64,000 bases of DNA from Micromonospora sp. LH3U1 (GTDB lineage: Bacteria > Actinomycetota > Actinomycetes > Mycobacteriales > Micromonosporaceae). Made by a program: the position numbers and the translations under genes. The DNA lies in contig NZ_CP116936.1 of the NCBI RefSeq assembly GCF_028475105.1, positions 1,736,001-1,800,000 on the forward strand. Direction: 5' to 3'. Below are positions 49,943 to 59,171 of this stretch, piece after piece. The first letter of the stretch is position 1; each line of letters opens with the position of its first letter. A model generated the notes under the pieces. The model saw only the letters and a list, made by a program, of their open reading frames with translations. It was not told the origin of the DNA and ran no database searches.

Positions 49943-50176
49943 CGGGCGACTCGGGTCGGTCGGGCATCACGGTCGGCGCGCATGCCCTGCATCCTGCCCG
50001 AGGAGTACGACAGGTCGCCACGCGACGCGGCGGACGACACCATGCGCCGTCACACTCATGACGCTGGGTGCTCAACCGAGCGCATGAGGTGGGCGAGGGA
50101 GGTGTCGACGTGCACCGCGCAAGGCTGGGACTCAACCCGCAGGGCGTTGGTCGCGTTACCTAGGCATGGAGCATGG

Positions 50177-50695
50177 ATGAATAGCGACTTCGGCGCCTTC
50201 GTCGCGACGAGCGGCCCGCGACTGCTCCGCTTCGCCGTTCTGATCACCGGGCAGCGGGCGGACGCTGAGGACCTGCTGCAGGAGGTGTTGGAGCAGGCGT
50301 ACCCGCGCTGGCACGCAGTCCGACAGCGGCAGCCGGAGGCCTACCTGCGTCGCGCGATGACCAATCGGCTCGTCAGCCGGTGGCGCTCGCCGTGGAACCG
50401 ACGTCGGGTCGCAGGCGTTCCGGACGCGGTGCCGCAGCAGGATGAGACGACCCGGGTCGACGACCGGGAGCTGCTGCTGGCGGCGTTGCGCGAGCTTCCG
50501 CCGCGGATGCGGGCAGTCGTGGTGCTCCGGTACTGGCTTGGCTTCTCCGAGGCGGAGACAGCCGCCGAACTGGAATGTTCCGTGGGCTCGGTGAAGAGCC
50601 AGGCTTCCCGTGGTCTGCACCGCCTGCGGGCCCGGCTGGAGGCCGTCGGCGTTGCCCCACTCGACCTCGACCTCGCAGAGGAGAACCATGCGTGA
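50177..50695 (+). CDS. SigE-family RNA polymerase sigma factor
   Basis: This is a 172-residue sigma factor of the streptomycete SigE-like group that ends without a SnoaL domain. Region 2 is FGAFVATSGPRLLRFAVLITGQRADAEDLLQEVLEQAYPRW, and region 4 is LRELPPRMRAVVVLRYWLGFSEAETAAELECSVGSVKSQASRGLHRLRARL. Its last codons and stop (TGA at 50693-50695) lie in a 28-bp tandem duplication that also contains the start of the next gene. It is probably autoregulated with its damaged downstream partner. Confidence 0.92.
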   Translation: MNSDFGAFVATSGPRLLRFAVLITGQRADAEDLLQEVLEQAYPRWHAVRQRQPEAYLRRAMTNRLVSRWRSPWNRRRVAGVPDAVPQQDETTRVDDRELLLAALRELPPRMRAVVVLRYWLGFSEAETAAELECSVGSVKSQASRGLHRLRARLEAVGVAPLDLDLAEENHA

Positions 50696-50727
50696 CCAAC
50701 TCGCAGAGGAGAACCATGCGTGACCAA
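50672..50727 (+). repeat. Perfect 28-bp tandem duplication at the sigma/anti-sigma junction
   Basis: CTCGCAGAGGAGAACCATGCGTGACCAA occurs at 50672-50699 and again at 50700-50727 with no mismatch. Each unit contains a ribosome site (GAGGAG) and an ATG. The first ATG (50688) is followed by a stop after 11 codons, so only the second (50716) can start the partner protein. The duplication moves that start 21 bases away from the sigma stop, whereas before it the two overlapped. Confidence 0.95.
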
Positions 50728-51458
50728 GAGGTGGCCAGCCTGTTCGACCGCGCTGTCGCGACCGTGGAACTGCCGCCCGGTCTCGCCCAACGGGTCGTCA
50801 CGAGAAGCCGGGCGCGTCGCCGTCGGCGTCTGCTGCTGTCGGGCGGCACGGCGGCTGTGCTGGTCGCCGCCGGGGCGCTCGTGCTCCCGCCGCTGGGGCC
50901 GGTCGGTCGCGGTGGCGAGGGCGGTGGCACCGGACCGAGCGCCGCTTTCGACGTCCCGGCCGGAATCGTCGGTGCTGACGGTCGACCCGTGACGCAGGCG
51001 CAGATCGTGGCGGTCGGCCGGGTCGGGACGGAGACGCTCGTGCTGATCCGACGGGAACCACGCGCCGAGGAGCGGGCCGCCGGGGGACAGGCGGCTGAGG
51101 TCGTGGTCGCCCCGGACACGGGCGAACCGCGCCGGTTGCTCGACCACCTCTCGTATGACCTGGCCTGCGTCGACGGAGACACGGTCTGCGCGGCCGTCCG
51201 CTCCACCGGCAGTGGGCTGGGTGTGGCCGTGGCCCGTCGCTCCGGCGGCCGGCTCTACGTCCTGGTCCAGGCGCCGCAGGGGCGTGCCGTCGAGGTCGTT
51301 GCCAACGGCGTGCCGCATCCGCTCGGCGCGGCGCCGCGGGCGCGGTGGTCGAGGTGGCCGCCGCCGAGCCGTACGAAGAGGTGCAGGTCTGGGCGAGCAC
51401 CGAGGACGGCCGGCGCTACCAGATCCCGTGGGCTCCCGGGGCGGTGCTCGTCGACTGA
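50716..51458 (+). pseudogene. Frameshifted membrane protein, probable anti-sigma partner
   Basis: From the ATG at 50716, residues 1 to about 205 read normally. There is a short cytoplasmic part (RDQEVASLFDRAVATVELPPGLAQRV) and one TM helix (LLLSGGTAAVLVAAGALVLPP, about 40-60). Next comes an extracytoplasmic region with VGTETLVLIRREPRAEERA and LACVDGDTVCAAVRSTGSG. Around 51322-51345 the coding signal switches to another frame (-1). Read in that frame, GAVVEVAAAEPYEEVQVW and DGRRYQIPWAPGAVLVD lead to a stop at 51456-51458. Unrepaired, translation would continue to 51525 as Arg-rich sequence. A one-base deletion in a G/C run, either genuine or a sequencing error, explains this. No HxxxCxxC zinc site is seen. 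Confidence 0.7.
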
Positions 51459-51462
51459 GCTC

Positions 51463-52209
51463 TCACCGGCGGGCGTGGCGGAGCATGAGGGTGCCGTCCT
51501 CGGCGGCGAGCACGTGTCGCAGTAGCAGGTGCCGGGGGGGTGCGGCGTCGCCGGCGGTGATTCGGCCGGGGCCGGGCCCCGCGAGCAGTGGTGCGACGGT
51601 GAGGCACAGCTCGTCCACCAGATCGGCGGCGGTGAGCGCGCCGAACAGGTGTGGGCCGCCCTCGCAGAGCAGTTGGGTCAGGCCGCGTCGGTGCAGCTCG
51701 GCGAGGCCGGCGGCCAGGTCGACCCGCCCGGTGCCGCAGCGCAGCAGGTCGACGACGTCGGTCAGTCCGGGCGGCGGGTCGGCGTCGGCGTGGGTGAGCA
51801 CGATGGGCCGGACCGGCGCGTCGGCGAAGGCGGCCTGCGCCGGGTCCAGGTCGAGCGAACCGGAGACGACCACCAGTGTCGGGTATTCCGCCAGCCCGTG
51901 GTCACGGCGCCAGGCACGGCGGGTCTCGTTCAGCCGGACCGCCCGGTACTCCTCGTGGCGAAGCGTGCCGGCCGCCACCACCAGCGCGTCGCAAACCATC
52001 CGTAGCAGGCCGAACACCCGCTTGTCCGGCTCGCCGGACAGTCCGGCGGAGTAGCCGTCCACGGTGACCGCGCCGTCCAGGCTGGCGACGAAGTTGACCC
52101 GTAGTCGGGGCTTGTCGGCGCGGCCGTAGAGGGCCGTCAGCGCGGTGTCGTCGAGGGGCTGCGTCGACGGCTCGGGCCAGAGCCGTCGAATCGGAATTCC
52201 GACGGTCAT
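51463..52209 (-). CDS. RibD C-terminal-domain pyrimidine reductase-like protein
   Basis: This 248-residue NADPH-dependent reductase has the RibD_C/dihydrofolate-reductase fold. LRVNFVASLDGAVTVDGYSAGLSG opens the domain, with VFGLLRMVCDALVVAAGTLRHEEY and TQLLCEGGPHLFGALTAADLVDELCLTVAPLLAG later. In riboflavin synthesis RibD_C reduces the ribosylamino-pyrimidine. Here no deaminase domain is attached and no other rib genes are nearby, so another substrate is possible. The ATG at 52209 overlaps the stop of the small Cys-rich gene (ATGA). Its stop is 4 bases from that of the convergent frameshifted gene. Confidence 0.87.
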   Translation of the reverse strand: MTVGIPIRRLWPEPSTQPLDDTALTALYGRADKPRLRVNFVASLDGAVTVDGYSAGLSGEPDKRVFGLLRMVCDALVVAAGTLRHEEYRAVRLNETRRAWRRDHGLAEYPTLVVVSGSLDLDPAQAAFADAPVRPIVLTHADADPPPGLTDVVDLLRCGTGRVDLAAGLAELHRRGLTQLLCEGGPHLFGALTAADLVDELCLTVAPLLAGPGPGRITAGDAAPPRHLLLRHVLAAEDGTLMLRHARR

Positions 52210-52325
52210 TCGCCGGCCGGACCGGTGACCGGAGGGGTCGGTTCGGCGGTACGGTGCTGGCAGTCGCACCAGTTCCGGCCCGGGCAGTCGTCGTGTCGCC
52301 GGGCCCGGCACGCTCGGCAGATCAT
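52206..52325 (-). CDS. 39-residue Cys/His-rich microprotein
   Basis: This small ORF encodes 39 residues beginning MICRACRARRHDDCPG and continuing RNWCDCQHR. Five Cys (3, 6, 14, 20, 22) and two His (11, 24) are arranged like a compact zinc-binding knuckle. The tail is Pro/Thr-rich. Its TGA overlaps the reductase ATG, which is strong evidence for translation and coupling. Similar very short Cys proteins appear in actinobacteria, but I know of no described function. It is divergent from the pRiA4b ORF-3 gene, with 34 bases between starts. Confidence 0.7.
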   Translation of the reverse strand: MICRACRARRHDDCPGRNWCDCQHRTAEPTPPVTGPAGE

Positions 52326-52359
52326 GCTCGCAGCCTAAGCCGCGGGAGGACAGGACAGC

Positions 52360-52923
52360 ATGCCGCGTCAGATCTTCCAGCTGAAGATGTCCCTCGCGGG
52401 TGTCCGCCCGCCGGTGTGGCGTCGGGTGCTCGTCCCGGCCGGCTACACACTGGACCGGCTGCACCGGGTGGTGCAGCACGCGATGGGTTGGCGGGACTGC
52501 CACCTGCACTCGTTCGAGATCGACGCCATGCAGTACGGCGAGCCCGACCCGGACGGGGAGTTGGCGCTGCACGACGAGTTGGACGTGCGGTTGGACGCCG
52601 TGCTCGGCAAGGGCAGCCGATTCTCCTACACGTACGACTTCGGCGACTGGTGGGAGCACGACCTGGTCGTGGAGGACGCGCTGACGGTCGACCCGGACGA
52701 GCGGTACCCGGTCTGCCTGGACGGCGAGCGGGCCTGCCCGCCGGAGGGTATCGGCGGGCCGTTGGGTTATCAGGCGCTCCTGGTCGCGCTCGACGACCAT
52801 GCCGGCCCAGCCGACCTCGCCAACCCGCGGCACGCGATGCTGCGCGACTGGGCGGGCTCCACCTTCGACCCGTCCCGCTTCGACCCCAACCGCGCAACCA
52901 CCCTCCTCCGCCGCTTCTGCTGA
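52360..52923 (+). CDS. Plasmid pRiA4b ORF-3 family protein
   Basis: This 187-residue protein is a complete member of the pRiA4b ORF-3 family. It has FQLKMSLAGVRPPVWRRVLVPAGYTLDRLHRVVQHAMGWRDCHLHSFEI, FSYTYDFGDWWEHDLVVE and CLDGERACPPEGIGGPLGYQALL. The C-terminal FDPSRFDPNRATTLLRRF is typical. The name comes from a plasmid gene, but the family is common on chromosomes and no biochemical role is known. It is cytoplasmic. It lies 29 bases before a GATC hairpin and the ceb promoter region. Confidence 0.9.
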   Translation: MPRQIFQLKMSLAGVRPPVWRRVLVPAGYTLDRLHRVVQHAMGWRDCHLHSFEIDAMQYGEPDPDGELALHDELDVRLDAVLGKGSRFSYTYDFGDWWEHDLVVEDALTVDPDERYPVCLDGERACPPEGIGGPLGYQALLVALDDHAGPADLANPRHAMLRDWAGSTFDPSRFDPNRATTLLRRFC

Positions 52924-52952
52924 CCCGGCCCCGGGCCACCGGGGGGCCTTGT

Positions 52953-53008
52953 TGATCAAGAAGTTTGCGTCAGCAGGCCCGCGATTCCTGACCGAAACCT
53001 CTTGATCA
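52953..53008. repeat. Imperfect GATC-containing intergenic hairpin (copy D)
   Basis: TGATCAAGAAGTTT (52953-52966) pairs with AAACCTCTTGATCA (52995-53008) at 13 of 14 positions around a 28-base loop, 29 bases after the pRiA4b-type gene. The GATC outer end followed by a purine-rich arm matches the hairpins at 1435, 5506 and 59056. Confidence 0.65.
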
Positions 53009-53080
53009 CCAGGGGTGCGGCGGGGGCGTGTGGGGGTGTTGGTGGGGTGGGTGCGGCGGAAGTGATCAGCGGTAACGATC

Positions 53081-53094
53081 TGGGAACGCTCCCA
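53081..53094 (+). promoter_or_regulatory. CebR operator 1 upstream of cebE
   Basis: TGGGAACGCTCCCA differs by one base from the CebR consensus TGGGAGCGCTCCCA described in Streptomyces. It lies just before the -35 element of the ceb promoter and, with operator 2, brackets it. Confidence 0.8.
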
Positions 53095-53102
53095 TCGCCC
53101 TA

Positions 53103-53131
53103 TTGACACTCCTGTTACCCGCCGGCAATCT
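53103..53131 (+). promoter_or_regulatory. cebE promoter (-35 TTGACA, -10 CAATCT)
   Basis: TTGACA at 53103-53108 and CAATCT at 53126-53131 are 17 bases apart. The spacing and position between the two CebR operators fit a repressor-controlled vegetative promoter. The -10 match is weak. Confidence 0.6.
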
Positions 53132-53133
53132 CA

Positions 53134-53147
53134 TGGGAGCGCTCCCG
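53134..53147 (+). promoter_or_regulatory. CebR operator 2 at the cebE transcription start
   Basis: TGGGAGCGCTCCCG matches the CebR consensus at 13 of 14 positions. It lies 2 bases after the -10, covering the expected transcription start, so CebR bound here would block initiation. Confidence 0.8.
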
Positions 53148-53244
53148 GAGGTGGCATGGGTCACTCACGCATCCCCCGGCCTGGCGCGATGAGCACCCCC
53201 CACCACACCCATCCAGCCTCACCACCGGAAAGAGGGGTCAGCGC

Positions 53245-54534
53245 ATGAGTGTCACCACGCGGCGTACCCGCCTGGCGGCCGCTGCCCTGGCCGCGATCAC
53301 CGCAATCGGCGGTCTCGCGGCCTGCGGCAACGACGACGACAAGCCGGCTGCCGGCGAGAAGCCGGCCAAGCTGGTCGTCGACACCTTCGGCGAATTCGGC
53401 TACGAAGATCTTGTCAAGCAGTACGAGAAGGACACCGGCATCAAGGTCGAGCTGCGCAAGACCGCGCAGCTCGCGGAGTACCGGCCGAAGCTGGTCCGCT
53501 ACCTGGCCACCGGCAAGGGCGCGGCGGACGTCACCGCTCTGGAAGAGGGCATCCTCAACGAGTTCAAGCCCAACGCGCGCAACTGGGCCGACCTCAACCC
53601 GCTGGTTGCCGACCACTCGAAGGAATACCTGCCCTGGAAGTGGGAGCTGGGCAAGGCGCCGGACGGTCGGCTGATCGGCCTCCCGACCGACGTCGGCAGC
53701 CTCGCCGTCTGCTACCGCAAGGACCTGTTCCAGGCTGCCGGTCTGCCCACCGAGCGCGACCAGGTGTCGGCGCTCTGGCCGGACTGGAAGGGCTTCCACG
53801 ACGCCGGTCTGAAGTACAAGCAGGGCAGCGGCGGCAAGGCGTTCATCGACTCGATCACCGCCGTCTCCAACGGCGTGATGTTCCAGGGCAACGGTGACCT
53901 GTTCTACGACAAGGAAGACAACATCATCGCGGACACCAGCCCCGCGGTGAAGAACGCCTGGGACACCGCCACCTCGATGGCGGACATCTCCGCCAAGGCG
54001 CAGACCTGGTCGCCGGAGTGGTCGGGTGGCTTCAAGCAGGGCACCTTCGCGGCCACCTTCTGCCCGTCCTGGATGCTCGGCATCGTCTCGGAGAACTCCG
54101 GTGCGGCCAACAAGGGCAAGTGGGACGTGGCGTCCGTGCCGGGCGGCGGCGGTAACTGGGGCGGCTCGTGGCTCGCGGTTCCGGCGCAGAGCAAGTACCC
54201 GAAGGAGGCGGCGAAGCTCGCCGAGTACCTGACCAACGCCAAGAGCCAGGTGGAGGCCTTCAAGGCCAAGGGCCCGCTGCCCACCAACCTGGAGGCGCTG
54301 AAGAACGAGGCGTTCATCGGCTACACCAACGAGTACTTCAGCAACGCGCCGACCGGCAAGATCTTCGGGGAGAGCGTCGCCAAGATCCAGCCGACCCACC
54401 TGGGCCCGAAGCACCAGGCGGTCAAGGAGAACGCGCTCGAGCCGGCCCTGCGGGCGTTCGAGAGCGGGCAGGCCGACAAGGCGAAGGCCTGGGAGCAGTT
54501 CACGAAGGATGCCAAGACTCAGGGTGCCTTCTGA
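53245..54534 (+). CDS. cebE: Cellobiose/cello-oligosaccharide-binding lipoprotein CebE
   Basis: This 429-residue substrate-binding lipoprotein belongs to a CUT1 ABC importer. It has lipobox LAAC (Cys27) and a mature solute-binding protein of cluster B: LVVDTFGEFGYEDLVKQYEKDTGIKVE, LATGKGAADVTALEEG, WPDWKGFHDAGLKYKQ and FKQGTFAATFCPSWMLGI. Length and gene order match CebE of Streptomyces. Cello-oligosaccharide specificity is inferred from CebR operators, the BglC-like glucosidase and the LacI regulator in the same locus. The ATG at 53245 follows a GAAAGAGGGG ribosome site. Confidence 0.88.
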   Translation: MSVTTRRTRLAAAALAAITAIGGLAACGNDDDKPAAGEKPAKLVVDTFGEFGYEDLVKQYEKDTGIKVELRKTAQLAEYRPKLVRYLATGKGAADVTALEEGILNEFKPNARNWADLNPLVADHSKEYLPWKWELGKAPDGRLIGLPTDVGSLAVCYRKDLFQAAGLPTERDQVSALWPDWKGFHDAGLKYKQGSGGKAFIDSITAVSNGVMFQGNGDLFYDKEDNIIADTSPAVKNAWDTATSMADISAKAQTWSPEWSGGFKQGTFAATFCPSWMLGIVSENSGAANKGKWDVASVPGGGGNWGGSWLAVPAQSKYPKEAAKLAEYLTNAKSQVEAFKAKGPLPTNLEALKNEAFIGYTNEYFSNAPTGKIFGESVAKIQPTHLGPKHQAVKENALEPALRAFESGQADKAKAWEQFTKDAKTQGAF

Positions 54535-54545
54535 GTGATCCCCTG

Positions 54546-54579
54546 CCGGTGGCGTTCGGGGCTTCCCGGACGCCACCGG
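54546..54579 (+). promoter_or_regulatory. Hairpin between cebE and cebF
   Basis: CCGGTGGCGTTCGGG pairs with CCCGGACGCCACCGG (one mismatch) starting 12 bases after cebE. Such stem-loops after a binding-protein gene commonly act as a partial terminator or mRNA-stabilising block, so that the binding protein is made in excess over the permeases. Confidence 0.65.
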
Positions 54580-54643
54580 CCGGTCCCCTCCGCGTAGCGC
54601 CCTGCGCGAGGGCCCCCGGGCCTCGCCGGAAAAGGAAATTCGC

Positions 54644-55615
54644 ATGAGCCTGTCGGCTACGACGGCACCGCCGTCGCCAGCAGCACCGCCTTCTCCCGAC
54701 CTCCCTTCCCGGCAGCGCCGGGGAAGGTTACTCAACCACCTCGACGTCAAGTACTCGCCGTACCTCTACATCGCACCGTTCTTCCTGATCTTCGGCGCGT
54801 TCGGGTTGTACCCGATGGTGCGTACCGCCTGGATGTCGCTGCACGACTGGGACATGATCGGCGAGCACTCGTTCATCGGCTTCGACAACTACACCCGGCT
54901 GTTCTCCGACGAGTACTTCTGGAACGCGCTGGTCAACACGTTCGGCATCTTCGCCCTGTCGACCATCCCGCAGCTGTTGCTCGCCCTCTTCCTGGCGAAC
55001 CTGCTCAACCGGACCTTCCTGCGCGCCAAGACCTTCTTCCGGATGGCCATCTTCATGCCGAACGTGGTGTCGGTGGCCGCGGTCGCGATCGTCTTCGGGA
55101 TGCTCTTCCAGCGGGAGTTCGGCCTGTTCAACTGGCTGCTCGGCCTCGTCGGTGTCGATCCGGTCGACTGGGACGGGCAGCGGTGGAGTTCCTGGTTCGC
55201 CATCTCCTCGATGGTCAACTGGCGGTGGACCGGGTACAACACCCTGATCCTGCTCGCCGGCATGCAGGCGATCCCGAAGGACCTCTACGAGGCCGCAGAG
55301 ATCGACGGCGCCGGCCCGTGGCGGCAGTTCTGGCAGATCACCCTGCCCATGCTCAAGCCCACCTTCACCTTCGTGGTCATCCTGTCCACGATCGGCGGCA
55401 TGCAGCTCTTCACCGAGCCACTGCTCTTCGCCAACGGCAACATTCTCGGCGGCAGTCAGCGGGAGTTCCAGACGCTGGCCATGTACATGTACGAGATGGG
55501 CATCTCGAACCTGAACACCGCCGGCTACGGAGCCGCGGTCGCCTGGGCGATCTTCATGATCATCGTGGTGGTGTCGCTGTTCAACTTCCTACTCGTCCGC
55601 CGCTCGGCGAAGTGA
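54644..55615 (+). CDS. cebF: Cellobiose ABC transporter permease CebF
   Basis: This 323-residue CUT1 permease has a short cytoplasmic Pro/Ser-rich tail, a first TM helix (YIAPFFLIFGAFGLYPMV) and five further TM segments. The EAA loop DLYEAAEIDGAGPWRQFWQITLPMLKP contacts the shared ATPase (MsiK type, not in this window). Codon 29 is TTA, rare in this genome, so translation could depend on the bldA tRNA. It is followed 10 bases later by cebG. Confidence 0.9.
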   Translation: MSLSATTAPPSPAAPPSPDLPSRQRRGRLLNHLDVKYSPYLYIAPFFLIFGAFGLYPMVRTAWMSLHDWDMIGEHSFIGFDNYTRLFSDEYFWNALVNTFGIFALSTIPQLLLALFLANLLNRTFLRAKTFFRMAIFMPNVVSVAAVAIVFGMLFQREFGLFNWLLGLVGVDPVDWDGQRWSSWFAISSMVNWRWTGYNTLILLAGMQAIPKDLYEAAEIDGAGPWRQFWQITLPMLKPTFTFVVILSTIGGMQLFTEPLLFANGNILGGSQREFQTLAMYMYEMGISNLNTAGYGAAVAWAIFMIIVVVSLFNFLLVRRSAK

Positions 55616-55625
55616 GGAGAGATCG

Positions 55626-56464
55626 ATGATCTCGGCTTCCCAGCGCCTGTGGCGCACCAGTCCGCTGACCTACGTGGCGCTCGTCCTGGCGGCGCTGCTG
55701 TCGATCTACCCGTTCTACTACATGCTGGTGATCGGCAGTCGCAGCCTGGACTCCATCAACGATGTGCCGCCGCCGCTGACCCCAGGTAACGCGTTCGGTG
55801 ACAACTTCGGGCGGGTGCTCGACAACGACGCCGCCAACTTCCTCACCGGCATGATGAACTCGATCATCGTCTCCTCGGTGGTCACCCTGTCGGTGGTGCT
55901 CACCGGTTCGCTGGCCGGGTTCGCCTTCGCCAAGCTGCGCTTCCGGGGCAGCAACGCTCTCCTGCTGGCGATCATCGTCACCATGATGATCCCGACCCAG
56001 ATGGGGCTCATCCCGCTCTGGGGCATGATGCAGGACCTGAGGTGGTACGACACCCTCTACGCGGTCACCGTGCCGTTCCTGGTCAGCGCCTTCGGCGTGT
56101 TCATGATGCGGCAGTACGCCAGCCAGGCCATCTCCGACGAGCTGATCGAGGCCGGCCGCGTCGACGGGGCGAGCACGTTCCGGATCTACTGGAGCATCGT
56201 GCTGCCCGCACTGCGTCCCGCCGCCGGCGTGCTCGGTCTGCTGACCTTCATGGAGACCTGGAACTCGTTCATCTGGCCGTACGCCATCCTCACCCCGGAG
56301 AACCCGACCCTGCAGGTCTCGCTCTCCTTCCTCTCGTACGCGTACTACACCGACTACTCCCAGGTGTTCGCAGCCACGGCGATCGGCACCATCCCCCTGG
56401 TTATCGTCTTTCTCGTGTTCGGCCGCCAGATCATCGGCGGGATCATGGAAGGTGCCGTCAAGTC

Positions 56465-56468
<4 letters not shown>
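55626..56468 (+). CDS. cebG: Cellobiose ABC transporter permease CebG
   Basis: This is the 280-residue second permease of the CUT1 importer. It has an N-terminal TM helix ([25 protein letters not shown]) and the EAA loop [29 protein letters not shown]-terminal helices end with [27 protein letters not shown], a typical MalG-like terminus. The start is 10 bases after cebF, and the stop overlaps the beta-glucosidase start (GTGA). Together with CebE and CebF it moves cellobiose and cellotriose inward. Confidence 0.9.
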
Positions 56469-57886
<1,418 letters not shown>

Positions 57887-57903
57887 GCTCGGGCCAGCCA
57901 TCA

Positions 57904-57949
57904 GGACGGCCCCGGCGTCCACCTCCCGCAGGTGGCGCCGGGTCCGTCC
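57904..57949 (+). terminator. Hairpin terminator between bglC and cebR
   Basis: A stem of roughly 20 bp (57904-57924 with 57930-57949) of near-perfect complementarity and a 5-base loop lies 17 bases after bglC and 19 bases before cebR. It probably separates the ceb structural genes from the regulator, with partial read-through possible. Confidence 0.75.
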
Positions 57950-57968
57950 GCCGTCGGAGGAGCAGACG

Positions 57969-59015
57969 ATGACAACGCAGCGCACCCGGTCGCTCGGGCG
58001 CCCGACCCTCGATGCGGTCGCGGCGCGTGCCGGCGTCGGGCGGGGCACGGTCTCCCGCGTGGTCAACGGCTCGCCCCAGGTCAGCCCGGAGGCCCGGGCC
58101 GCGGTCCAACAGGCCATCGCTGAGCTGGGGTACGTGCCGAACCGGGCCGCCCGTGCGCTCGTCACCCAGCGGACCGACTCCGTCGCGCTGGTGGTGTCCG
58201 AATCCGGGGAGCGGGTCTTCACCGAGCCGTTCTTCGCCTCGATCGTGCGGGGGATCAGCTCCGGGCTGCTGGAGACGCCGATGCAACTCTGGCTGGCCAT
58301 GGCGCAGTCGGCGGTGGAGCGGGAGCGGGTCGAGCACCACCTGACCAACCAGCACGTCGACGGCGTACTGCTGCTGTCGTTGCACGACTCCGACCCACTG
58401 CCGACCCTGCTGGAGGAGCGCGGCCTGCCCGCCGTGCTCGGCGGTCGGCCCGCCCGGATGCTGCAACCCGGCGCTCAGCCGGCCTGGTTCGTCGACGTGG
58501 ACAACGTTGGCGGGGCCCGGCAGGCGGTCGAGTACCTGGCGAGGCAGGGGCGGCGACGCATCGCCACCATCGCCGGGCCGCAGGACATGGGCGCCGGCCT
58601 GGCCCGGTTGACCGGCTACACCGAGGCGGTCAAGGCCACCGGAGCCGGCGTCAACCCCGACCTGATCGCGTACGGCGACTTCAGCGAGAGCAGCGGTGTG
58701 GCCTGCATGCGCCGGCTGCTGGACGCCTGCCCGGACCTGGACGCCGTCTTCGTCGCGTCCGACCTCATGGCGTTCGGTGCCCTGCGTACCCTGCGCGAGG
58801 CCGGCCGGCGCGTGCCCGAGGACGTCGCGGTGATCGGCTTCGACGACGCGACGATCGCCCGACAGGCGGAGCCGCCGCTGACCACGGTCTTCCAGCCGGT
58901 GGAGGAGATGGGCCGGCAGATGGCCCGACTGCTGGTAGCCCGCATCCGCGGCGAGGACCTCCCGGCCCCACACATCCTCCTGGACACCCAACTGGTCCAC
59001 CGAGCCTCCGCCTAA
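57969..59015 (+). CDS. cebR: LacI-family cellobiose-responsive repressor CebR
   Basis: This is a 348-residue LacI/GalR regulator. The helix-turn-helix RPTLDAVAARAGVGRGTVSRVVNGSPQVSPEARAAVQQAIAELGYVPNRAARAL is at residues 11-65, followed by the periplasmic-binding-protein-like sensor domain (SVALVVSESGERVFTEPFF and VIGFDDATIARQAEPPLTTVFQP). Because the two operators upstream of cebE match the CebR consensus, this gene very probably encodes CebR, which releases DNA on binding cellobiose. Start ATG at 57969 follows GGAGGAG. It ends in a GATC hairpin shared with the convergent acyl-CoA dehydrogenase gene. Confidence 0.88.
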   Translation: MTTQRTRSLGRPTLDAVAARAGVGRGTVSRVVNGSPQVSPEARAAVQQAIAELGYVPNRAARALVTQRTDSVALVVSESGERVFTEPFFASIVRGISSGLLETPMQLWLAMAQSAVERERVEHHLTNQHVDGVLLLSLHDSDPLPTLLEERGLPAVLGGRPARMLQPGAQPAWFVDVDNVGGARQAVEYLARQGRRRIATIAGPQDMGAGLARLTGYTEAVKATGAGVNPDLIAYGDFSESSGVACMRRLLDACPDLDAVFVASDLMAFGALRTLREAGRRVPEDVAVIGFDDATIARQAEPPLTTVFQPVEEMGRQMARLLVARIRGEDLPAPHILLDTQLVHRASA

Positions 59016-59055
59016 CCCACCCCACCCCACCCCGCCCCGCGCCCGCGCCTCCCCC

Positions 59056-59116
59056 GTTGATCATGAAGTTATTGCCGCGACTCGCCGACGCGGGTGGCAA
59101 TAACTTCATGATCAAC
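59056..59116. repeat. Long GATC-containing intergenic hairpin (copy C)
   Basis: Perfect 21-base arms, 59056-59076 (GTTGATCATGAAGTTATTGC plus one base) and 59096-59116, enclose a 19-base loop between convergent cebR and acyl-CoA dehydrogenase genes. It shares the GATC outer end and the purine-rich arm with the hairpins at 1435, 5506 and 52953, and could terminate both genes. Confidence 0.8.
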
Positions 59117-59171
59117 CGGCGGGGTTGGGGTGGGGGCCGGGTGGGGGCGGGGGACAGGGGTGGGGCAGGGG

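Noticed and set aside
46967..50695. Very long open frame on the plus strand across sbcD and herA (over 1200 codons)
   Set aside because: It is antisense to strongly supported sbcD and herA genes, is Arg/Gly/Pro/His-rich with no family motifs, and is a by-product of the extreme G+C at third codon positions. Only its end (50177-50695, sigma factor) is real.
52927..52948. GGCCCCGG / CCGGGG hairpin after the pRiA4b-type gene
   Set aside because: The stem is imperfect (two unpaired G residues) and short; the nearby GATC hairpin is a stronger candidate for the transcript end.
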